Shown piece by piece: positions 1 through 6,135 of a stretch of DNA of 64,000 bases. This DNA comes from Actinomycetes bacterium. GTDB taxonomy: Bacteria > Actinomycetota > Coriobacteriia > Coriobacteriales > Eggerthellaceae. The stretch covers positions 4,634-68,633 of the forward strand of contig JAEWQO010000136.1 of assembly GCA_023460315.1 (NCBI GenBank), in the 5' to 3' direction. How positions within the stretch are numbered: the first letter of the stretch is position 1; every line of letters starts with the position of its first letter. Below the pieces are notes generated by a model, which saw nothing but the letters and a program-made list of their open reading frames with translations, was not told the DNA's origin and did not search any database. Both the position numbers and the translations under genes were made by a program.

Positions 1-14
1 TGTTCACTTACTCA

Positions 15-54
15 AAGTCGGGATAGGCTTACCAGGCATCCCGGCTTCTTTTTT
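15..54 (+). terminator. Rho-independent terminator
   Basis: A 10-bp inverted repeat with one mismatch (15-24 against 38-47) and a 13-nt loop is followed by C and six T residues. It would end a plus-strand transcript entering from the left of the window. The gene it serves is outside the window. Confidence 0.6.
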
Positions 55-458
55 CGCACAAGGCCGTTCGTCACTCCCTTCGAGCCAAACTCACGATTCC
101 GATTACCACCGAAAAGATTGCGCATAACGCAATAATCGTTTGAATGTCCATTGGCTTCCCCGATCAGGTCGAGGCCGCCCGAGCGACGAAGCACCGCGCC
201 CATTGTAGCGCACGGAGAGCCTTTCGGGAGCGGAGGGCGCGCCTCGATGCGCGCCCGACGCGGGACGCGGGGAGTCTCGTTCCGTCCTCTCCGACGCCCC
301 CGGCCTGACCGCCGGGAGCGTCCTTCCGAGGCGTTGTGTCCCAGGACACAACTAGGACACAACGCGCACGAAACTACCTAGTTTTACCTATAACCACCTA
401 TAGCCAAGACACAAGCAAATCACTCTAAAAATATACTCTGATCTGGCCTTTTCTTTAC
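55..458. other. Gene-free end of a probable integrated element
   Basis: I see no convincing gene here. Open frames on both strands overlap each other, lack ribosome binding sites and look like GC-rich shadows. The right part holds repeats: an inverted repeat GTTGTGTCC/GGACACAAC at 333-352, a further direct copy of GGACACAAC at 355-363, a related AGACACAAG at 407-415, and short ACCTATA repeats near 386-402. Being next to the tRNA-Thr fragment at 459-503, this stretch is best read as the distal end of an integrative element, but that is inference. Confidence 0.45.
333..363. repeat. Inverted plus direct repeat GGACACAAC
   Basis: Three copies of the 9-mer GGACACAAC occur: one inverted at 333-341, one direct at 344-352 (2-bp spacer, perfect palindrome) and one direct at 355-363. 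A related 9-mer lies at 407-415. Such arrays beside an attachment site often bind an integrase or excisionase. The same pattern could be an operator of a gene left of the window. Confidence 0.4.
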
Positions 459-503
459 CTCGTAATGCGTAGGTCAGCGGTTCGAATCCGCTCGTTGGCT
501 CCA
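459..503 (+). other. 3' fragment of tRNA-Thr(CGT), probable attachment site
   Basis: The 45 bases read as the 3' part of a tRNA: anticodon loop CTCGTAA, the 3' half of the anticodon stem TGCGT, variable loop AGGTC, a complete T arm (AGCGG, TTCGAAT, CCGCT), acceptor strand CGTTGGC, discriminator T and encoded CCA. The 5' half is missing: the bases before 459 (TTTAC) cannot pair with TGCGT. Loss of homology at the anticodon loop is a typical crossover point for tyrosine recombinases that integrate into tRNA genes. The intact tRNA would then lie left of the window. Confidence 0.7.
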
Positions 504-512
504 GGAAATGTG

Positions 513-549
513 CAGGTCAGTCAGGGCAACTTGGCTGGCCTGTTTCTCT
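513..549 (+). terminator. Terminator downstream of the tRNA-Thr 3' end
   Basis: An 11-bp stem with some G-U pairs (513-523 against 532-542) has an 8-nt loop and is followed by TTTCTCTGTT. It lies 10 bases after the tRNA CCA end, so it is probably the native terminator of the tRNA-Thr gene before integration. The rest of the gap up to 792 shows no gene and holds the upstream region of the stress protein. Confidence 0.5.
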
Positions 550-792
550 GTTCGGAGTAGCTGTCACCTCAGGGGGAAACTCCTTCCCAATTATCACCGG
601 CGATCCAAGACAATGAAGGCCGGGAAAAGTTCTTTCATCCTCCCCCGTTATCGCATCTTCGGAACAATCCGCGTTCCTGCCAGAGGGACCGGTATACTAA
701 TGTCCATAGCGGCCAAGACTGGGCTGAGAGGCAGTGTAAAGGGCGTTCGACAAGCCGCCGAAGAACGCAGCCACCGGAAGACAGGAGACAGC

Positions 793-1275
793 ATGCTCTA
801 CGACAACATCATGGTGCCGTTCGATGGGTCGGCATCGGCTCATGCAGCGCTCGACGAAGCGATACGGTTCGCGAAGGACGACCCCGGCGCGGCGCTCGTC
901 ATCGTCCAGATCATCGACACGGAGAAGCTGGTCATCGCAAAACTGGAATCCGCCGGACGGCGCAGGGACTCCGTCACGTCCGATGAGCTTCACGAGATAT
1001 ATGACGAGGCGGTCAACGATGCCGGCAAGAGATTGCATCGCCAGATCGACAGCAAGCTCAAAGGCCTCATGAACAAAATAACCGTCGAGCTTCTGGAAGA
1101 AACGGTCCCCGGAGAGCAGATCGTCACCTATGCGGCTGAGCATGATTGCGATCTCGTGGTCATGGGATCGCGCGGACTTGGTGCTATTCGCGGCATCATC
1201 GGCAGCGTGAGCAGTCACGTCTTGCGCGAAGCCGACGTGCCCGTGCTCATCGTCAAAGAGGGCACGACCGACTAG
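793..1275 (+). CDS. Universal stress protein, UspA family
   Basis: A 160-residue protein with the single-domain UspA fold expected of this family. The N-terminus YDNIMVPFDGS is the usual first strand and nucleotide-binding turn. DLVVMGSRGLGAI followed by IIGSVSSHVL and DVPVLIV is the ATP-binding loop and last strand; the GSRG-to-GS spacing is 8 residues, one shorter than the common 9. The ATG at 793 is chosen because homology starts there and GGAGACA lies just upstream; the frame is open further upstream (508) but that part is not protein-like. Usp proteins bind ATP and help cells survive stress; the exact role here is unknown. It is followed by the encapsulin pair on the same strand, 180 bases away, so it is probably a separate unit. 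Confidence 0.85.
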   Translation: MLYDNIMVPFDGSASAHAALDEAIRFAKDDPGAALVIVQIIDTEKLVIAKLESAGRRRDSVTSDELHEIYDEAVNDAGKRLHRQIDSKLKGLMNKITVELLEETVPGEQIVTYAAEHDCDLVVMGSRGLGAIRGIIGSVSSHVLREADVPVLIVKEGTTD

Positions 1276-1453
1276 CCGGCTCAAGTTATCGAGAATTTAT
1301 ATCATTAATACCATACTGTAAGAATAATCTTCCTGCATTAGCGGTATGATGACAAAGGGATAACAGACCGCTGCTTGGCTGGTCAACCCGGTTTTTGTAA
1401 AGGATCGGCAAAGACCCAGACGAGCAGACGAAAAGATGAAGGAGAGGAACGTC

Positions 1454-1825
1454 ATGCCCAGTTTTGCCAATCCGTTTGCCGGCAACGTCGACCGCAAGAT
1501 GACGAATGCGGAGCTCATGCAGGCCCTGCGTTTGGATATCGCCGGTGAGCTCGAAGCCATCTATCTGTATGAATCTCACTATCTCGCAACGGACGATCCG
1601 GCCGCCAAGGCTGTTTTGGCCGATATCCGCGACGAGGAGAAGGCCCACATGGGCGAACTCATCACCCTCATGCGTCACCTGGATCCCAAGGAGACGGAAT
1701 TCTTCCTGGACGGCGAAGGGGAGGTACAGGAAATGCTGGAGGATCTGGGCATCAAGACCGACGGCCAGATAGCCCCAGCACCTTCCGAGCCAGCCTCCGC
1801 CCCAACCGTCGGAGACCTGTCCTAG
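1454..1825 (+). CDS. Encapsulated ferritin-like protein (EncFtn)
   Basis: A 123-residue protein of the encapsulated ferritin family, which oxidises Fe(II) and mineralises iron inside an encapsulin shell. The ferroxidase ligands known from Rhodospirillum rubrum EncFtn are present: Glu32 in GELEAIYLYE, and Glu62 and His65 in RDEEKAHMGEL. The half-ferritin length (two helices, about residues 20-95) fits the ring-forming decamer class. Residues 105-123 are a Pro/Ala/Glu linker ending in PTVGDLS, a typical encapsulin cargo-loading peptide. The ATG at 1454 is preferred over the in-frame ATG at 1436 because AAGGAGAGG lies 9 bases before it. The encapsulin shell gene follows 190 bases downstream. Confidence 0.9.
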   Translation: MPSFANPFAGNVDRKMTNAELMQALRLDIAGELEAIYLYESHYLATDDPAAKAVLADIRDEEKAHMGELITLMRHLDPKETEFFLDGEGEVQEMLEDLGIKTDGQIAPAPSEPASAPTVGDLS

Positions 1826-1934
1826 CCGTATGACGCGAACCGCGATGCCGTGCCCCGGCGAGCCGTTTTCCCCGCCAGGACACATCCCCTTCGCGTTGCG
1901 TGATGGAGGGCGCCGCTTCGCCATCACAGCCTGA

Positions 1935-1950
1935 TGTTTCACGTGAAACA
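1935..1950. promoter_or_regulatory. parS centromere site
   Basis: TGTTTCACGTGAAACA is a perfect 16-bp palindrome identical to the canonical ParB-binding parS site. It lies between the ferritin and encapsulin genes. A second identical copy is at 62109-62124. Sites of this sequence cluster near the replication origin in most bacteria, so the window is probably origin-proximal. parB itself is not in the window. Confidence 0.9.
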
Positions 1951-2015
1951 TTCGTTCGCATACAGGAGCGCAGACGGGGCATCCGCCGTCTCGTCTTTTT
2001 CGAAAGGAGCGTGTC

Positions 2016-2828
2016 ATGGACTATCTCGCACGTGAATCAGCCGATCTGTCGACCGAGCTGTGGGCCCGCATCGACGATGCCGTCATCGGAACAGCTCGCA
2101 GACAGCTGACCTGCCGCCGTTTCCTCAAGGTGTTCGGCCCCTTGGGCATAGGAGCCACCACCGTCGCCGTCGACGGCGTTGATAAGGAAGAAGTGCTCGA
2201 AGATGGCATCGGCCGCATCATCGGCCGCACGCAGCTCGAGTTGCCGCTTTTCTTCGAGGATTTCACCCTGCTCGGACGTGACCTTGAATTGGCTGCCCAG
2301 ACCGGCATTCCCGTCGATCTGTCACCGGCCATCGCCGCCGCGAAGAAGGCAGCCCGCCGTGAGGACGACCTCGTGCTGAACGGCAATGCCGCGCTTGGCT
2401 CCGCCGGACTTCTCACCGCCAAGGGTTCGACGAAGTTGAAGCGGGGCGACTGGAGCAAAGGCGAGAATGCGTTCGCGGATGTCGCAGGAGCCGTGGGCCA
2501 GCTTGAAAAGACGGGGTACCTCGGGCGCCATGCCCTCATCCTGTCACCCGATCTCTTCCTCGACCTGCAGCGCCTGCAGCCGAACACCGGGCTGCTGGAA
2601 ATCGACCGCATCAAGAAGATCATCGGCGACAACGTCTATATGACCAGCGTTTTGGGAACCGGCAAAGCCGTGCTGGCAACCCCCGAGCCGGAGTATATGG
2701 ACCTTGCCTTGGGCCTTGACCTCTCAGTCGGATACGCAGAGCTGGTGGATTTCAACCATCACTTCCGCATCATGGAGACAGCGGCTGTGCGCATCAAGGA
2801 TCCTGCGGCCATCGTCGTGCTGTCGTAA
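2016..2828 (+). CDS. Family 1 encapsulin nanocompartment shell protein
   Basis: A 270-residue protein of the family 1 encapsulin type, with an HK97-like fold that usually forms a 60-mer T=1 shell about 24 nm across. The N-terminal helix with RESADLSTELWARID and the following CRRFLKVFGPLG is the part that binds cargo targeting peptides. The central ELPLFFEDFTL and REDDLVLNG, and the C-terminal VGYAELVDFNHHFRIMETAAVRI, are typical of the family. The ATG at 2016 has AAAGGAG 9 bases before it. The ferritin upstream supplies a matching cargo peptide, so the pair is predicted to store iron and limit Fenton chemistry. Confidence 0.93.
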   Translation: MDYLARESADLSTELWARIDDAVIGTARRQLTCRRFLKVFGPLGIGATTVAVDGVDKEEVLEDGIGRIIGRTQLELPLFFEDFTLLGRDLELAAQTGIPVDLSPAIAAAKKAARREDDLVLNGNAALGSAGLLTAKGSTKLKRGDWSKGENAFADVAGAVGQLEKTGYLGRHALILSPDLFLDLQRLQPNTGLLEIDRIKKIIGDNVYMTSVLGTGKAVLATPEPEYMDLALGLDLSVGYAELVDFNHHFRIMETAAVRIKDPAAIVVLS

Positions 2829-3068
2829 CATCGTCGCACCAGCGCCCACGCAGGAAAGCAGCAAACCCCTCCAAGCAGAGAGCCCGGGATCGGCAACGGT
2901 TCCAGGCTCTCTGTCTTGTCGGACGCAAGCCCTTCCCAAAATGCCAGCCGGAAGCCGACGGCTAAAGCCGCAGAGCCCATCACCTTCTTGATGTAACGGT
3001 TTGCCACGAGCGACCTCCTTCCCGACATGAGGGGAAAACCCCTATCGTGCGAAGCGGTCGGATCAACG
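2829..3068. other. Intergenic region with inverted repeat and a possible minus-strand small ORF
   Basis: An 8-bp inverted repeat (2877-2884 against 2905-2912) with a 20-nt loop may end encapsulin transcription, although no long T tract follows. On the minus strand a strong ribosome binding site AAGGAGG (3014-3020) sits 6 bases before a GTG at 3007 and opens an 82-codon frame starting VANRYIKKVMGSAALAVG, which looks like the start of a small membrane protein. The frame then runs through the hairpin into the encapsulin 3' end, so it may be a decayed or truncated gene. I recognise no family. Confidence 0.3.
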
Positions 3069-3100
3069 TGGCCGATGCCTTCTCGCTTTCCTATAATAAT
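3069..3100 (+). promoter_or_regulatory. Probable promoter of the fha-pst-pkn operon
   Basis: TATAAT at 3092-3097 is a perfect -10 hexamer, about 95 bases upstream of fhaA. The -35 region 17 bp upstream (TGGCCG) is weak. No other good -10 hexamer was seen between the encapsulin gene and fhaA. Confidence 0.45.
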
Positions 3101-3191
3101 GACGATTGCGTAAAGGATACCGTGCTCGTGGCGCGTTTATGGCATGATGGAACATTGCATAAGCATATGCGTGGACACCAAAGGAGATGCG

Positions 3192-4403
3192 ATGGGCTTT
3201 CTTTCGAAATTCGAAGGCAAGATGGAAGATACGTTTGAAGGCACCGCTGACAAAATGTTCGACGCGCCCATCTCACCTGTCCAAATTGCGAAAAAAGCCG
3301 AGAAGCAGATGCGCCGCGAGAAAATGGTCGGCGCAGGCAAACAGTATGCGCCCACCCTGTACACGGTGCTGGTCAATCCCGATGACGACCACCGGCTGTT
3401 CGGATACTACCCAACGCTGGCCGGAGAGACCGAAACGTACCTCGCAGCCAAGGCATCAGAACAGGGCCTCGTCATGGATGGCCAGCCACTCGTCCGCTTC
3501 ATCGTCGACGACGGCTTGAAGCATGGCAAATTCGATGTCATCGCCGAAGCGGTTGCAGCTCCTATCATCGCACAACTGCGGGCAGAAGAGATGCAGCGCT
3601 ATGGACTTGCCGCACCAGGAGCCGCCCCCTACGGCGACGTGCGCCGTGGCGGCTACGCGCCCAGAGGCGCGCAAGCTCCCTATCAAGCTCCTGCCCCGCA
3701 GCCGTATGCTGCTCCCCTGGGACAATCGCCCTATGGCGAGCAGCCGTACGGCAATGAACAGCCCCCGGGACATGGCTCATTCGATCCCTACGGCGCCAGC
3801 TCCCAAGAGAGCCCCGAGCAGAAGCCTCCCTTGCCCTATGTGCCTGAGGAAGAGATCGACTACGGAGTCGACTACGGCGAATACACGTTCGACAGCCAGG
3901 ATTTCGATGACTATCGCAGCGGCGACAACGGCCAAGGAGCCGCATCCTACAGAAACGGCCAGCCCTTTGCACCAGCTGCTGGTGCTGCCGCTTCAGGTTA
4001 TGCCGGCATGGCTGCAGGCGCTGCTGGCTATGCGGCAGCTGGCGCAGCTTCCGCCGCCAACACCGTCGTGTTCTCCGGCGGAGCCCAAGGCGCAACCCCT
4101 CTTCCCTCCCAAGCATCCGTTCGGGCGCGGCTGGTCGACACGGCCAACAACAGAACCTACGATCTGGCGACAGCCCGTCTCCTCATCGGCCGCGAGTCAA
4201 AAAACGACATCGTGGTCCATGACATAAACGCCTCGCGCACCCATGCTGAACTCCGCTATGAGCCGCAGGGCGTCTGGGTAATCGCCGACTTGGGCTCAAC
4301 CAATGGCACGCTGGTCAATGGCATGGAGATATCAACGCAGCCACTGTATGAGGGCGATCACATCACTATCGGCATAACAGATTTTCTGTTTACGCAGGCG
4401 TAG
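3192..4403 (+). CDS. fhaA: FhaA-like protein (DUF3662 plus FHA domain)
   Basis: A 403-residue protein with the FhaA layout of Actinobacteria. Residues 1-125 match the DUF3662 N-terminal domain (MGFLSKFEGKMEDTFEG start). Residues 130-300 are a long Pro/Gln/Tyr/Ala-rich low-complexity linker. Residues 315-403 form an FHA domain with LIGRESKNDIVVHD, ASRTHAEL and DLGSTNGTLVNG, which binds phosphothreonine. In mycobacteria FhaA links PknB to late peptidoglycan precursor flow; the same role is inferred from the identical neighbourhood here. The ATG at 3192 has AAGGAGATG just upstream. First gene of an operon ending with pknB. Confidence 0.9.
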   Translation: MGFLSKFEGKMEDTFEGTADKMFDAPISPVQIAKKAEKQMRREKMVGAGKQYAPTLYTVLVNPDDDHRLFGYYPTLAGETETYLAAKASEQGLVMDGQPLVRFIVDDGLKHGKFDVIAEAVAAPIIAQLRAEEMQRYGLAAPGAAPYGDVRRGGYAPRGAQAPYQAPAPQPYAAPLGQSPYGEQPYGNEQPPGHGSFDPYGASSQESPEQKPPLPYVPEEEIDYGVDYGEYTFDSQDFDDYRSGDNGQGAASYRNGQPFAPAAGAAASGYAGMAAGAAGYAAAGAASAANTVVFSGGAQGATPLPSQASVRARLVDTANNRTYDLATARLLIGRESKNDIVVHDINASRTHAELRYEPQGVWVIADLGSTNGTLVNGMEISTQPLYEGDHITIGITDFLFTQA

Positions 4404-4489
4404 CGCATGATCCCTCCAACAATCGCATCAAACGGCCCGGAACGTTCGACCGTCCCCATCGCACCGCAAAACGTACTGAGGGAGTTCTC

Positions 4490-4903
4490 GTGATCGATGT
4501 TGTACTGCTGATCGGGCGCCTGCTGTTTGTCGCCCTCCTTTACCTCTTTCTGTTCGCCGTCATGAAAACAGGGATAGGCTTGGTGCGCGGCCAGAGAAAG
4601 AAAGAACGCACCTGGAACCTGTCGGTCGAGCATGGCCCAAAAGAGCTGCGAGGCGTTTCCATCGTCGTGCGCGGCCCGGTCATCGTCGGACGCAGTCCGG
4701 GAGCGGACATCGTGATAGCCGCCGGCTATGTGTCGGGCCGCCATGCGCGGTTTTCGCTCATGGGCCAGAACCTTTTTGTCGAAGATCTCGGGTCAACTAA
4801 CGGAACGGCCGTGAACGGCCAGCCCATCGCCGAGCCAACAGCCCTCAGAAACAATGACGTCATCAACATCGGCGACGTCGCTATTCGCGTAAGGTTTGCA
4901 TGA
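4490..4903 (+). CDS. fhaB: FhaB-like membrane-anchored FHA protein
   Basis: A 137-residue protein with one N-terminal membrane segment (about residues 4-26) and a C-terminal FHA domain: VIVGRSPGADIVIAAGYVSGRHARF, then DLGSTNGTAVNG. This is the FhaB/FipA arrangement found beside pstP and pknB. It probably docks phosphorylated kinase or cell-division partners at the membrane. The GTG at 4490 follows GAGGGAG at 4479-4485. It overlaps the phosphatase start by 4 bases, so the two are translationally coupled. Confidence 0.9.
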   Translation: MIDVVLLIGRLLFVALLYLFLFAVMKTGIGLVRGQRKKERTWNLSVEHGPKELRGVSIVVRGPVIVGRSPGADIVIAAGYVSGRHARFSLMGQNLFVEDLGSTNGTAVNGQPIAEPTALRNNDVINIGDVAIRVRFA

Positions 4904-6129
4904 TGGCCCGCGATCGCTCATATCAATCCACTCCCCGATCCCGGCGCGGAGCGCTCACCACCTTCGGCAGCCGCACCGATATCGGATGCCTGCGGGAGCA
5001 CAACGAAGACAGCCTGGTCGTTGCTCCCCCCCTGTTCGCCGTAGCCGACGGCATGGGAGGACATGCTGCAGGCGAGGTCGCCTCAGAAGTGGCGGTCAAC
5101 GTCCTTGCCAAGCAGGCACCTGATCACCCCGATGCAGAAGCGCTCGGACGTGCCGTGGAGGAAGCGAACCGCGCCGTCCTTCAAGCGGCTCATGAAGGAA
5201 AGGGGCGGGAAGGTATGGGCACCACGATGACCGCCGCCCTGCTCGAAGGCGAGCGCCTGGTCATCGCGCAGGTTGGCGATTCCCGTGCCTACCTCCTCCA
5301 CCAGGGAAAGCTCCAACAGCTCACGCGGGATCACAGCCTCATGGCCGACATGATTGAAGCGGGCCAGCTCACTCCCGAGGAGGCTCGCGTCCACCCGAAC
5401 CGATCCGTCATCACCCGAGCTCTTGGCAGTGACCCCAACGTCCAACCTGACCTGTACGAGATCAACGTTGAGACCGGCGACCGCCTGCTCGTCTGTTCGG
5501 ACGGCCTGTCCAGCATGCTGCGGAACAACGAGATCGCATCGACACTCGCTCGCGTGCGCGATCCGCAGCGCTGCGCCTCCCAACTCGTCAATGAGGCCAT
5601 CGCGGCGGGAGGACATGACAATGTCACCGTCATCGTGGCCGACGTGACGGGATTTCGGGAAATCCGTCAGAGAAAAATGGCACGCAAAACAAAGCTCTCC
5701 ATCGCGTTCATCTTCGTGCTCTTCGCCGCGATCATCGGCGGCGTCATCTGGGGCGTGTCAGCCTATCTCAACACCGCCGCCTATCTTATCGACGACAACG
5801 GCACCGTCGCCGTGTACCGGGGAGTGCCCGGCAACCTGTTTGGCCTGACGTTCTCGCAGTTCGAAAAAGGAACCGACATCGAGGTGGCCGACCTGCAACC
5901 AGGCGTCGCCAATCGCTTGGCCGAGGGCATTCGCGTTGACGATGTCGCGGCAGCCGATGCCCTGATCGAAGAGTACCAGCAGGAGGTCGAGCGGACGAGC
6001 CAAACACCGGGAGAAAGCACAGAGACAAATGAGGCGGACGCCTCAGGGGCCTCCGCCTCAGGATCGACGTCCACGGGCGCATCGACAAGCCAGAACACCG
6101 TCTCTGCAGCTTCGGATTCGCGGAGGTAG
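4900..6129 (+). CDS. pstP: PP2C-family Ser/Thr protein phosphatase PstP
   Basis: A 409-residue membrane phosphatase that reverses PknB phosphorylation. The PPM catalytic domain (about 20-250) holds the metal-binding residues: Asp37 in REHNEDS, Asp50-Gly51 in ADGMGGHAAGE, Asp201 in CSDGLSS and Asp240 in GGHDNVT. A membrane helix spans about 266-288. The extracellular part ends in a Ser/Thr/Ala-rich tail (about 360-409). There are two adjacent ATG codons at 4900 and 4903; the first overlaps the fhaB stop. Manganese dependence is known for the family, not visible here. Confidence 0.92.
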   Translation: MMARDRSYQSTPRSRRGALTTFGSRTDIGCLREHNEDSLVVAPPLFAVADGMGGHAAGEVASEVAVNVLAKQAPDHPDAEALGRAVEEANRAVLQAAHEGKGREGMGTTMTAALLEGERLVIAQVGDSRAYLLHQGKLQQLTRDHSLMADMIEAGQLTPEEARVHPNRSVITRALGSDPNVQPDLYEINVETGDRLLVCSDGLSSMLRNNEIASTLARVRDPQRCASQLVNEAIAAGGHDNVTVIVADVTGFREIRQRKMARKTKLSIAFIFVLFAAIIGGVIWGVSAYLNTAAYLIDDNGTVAVYRGVPGNLFGLTFSQFEKGTDIEVADLQPGVANRLAEGIRVDDVAAADALIEEYQQEVERTSQTPGESTETNEADASGASASGSTSTGASTSQNTVSAASDSRR

Positions 6130-6135
6130 ATTGCC

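Noticed and set aside
12..381. Overlapping frames in the first 400 bases on both strands
   Set aside because: Arg/Pro-rich shadow translations without ribosome binding sites; the region has terminator and repeat structure instead.
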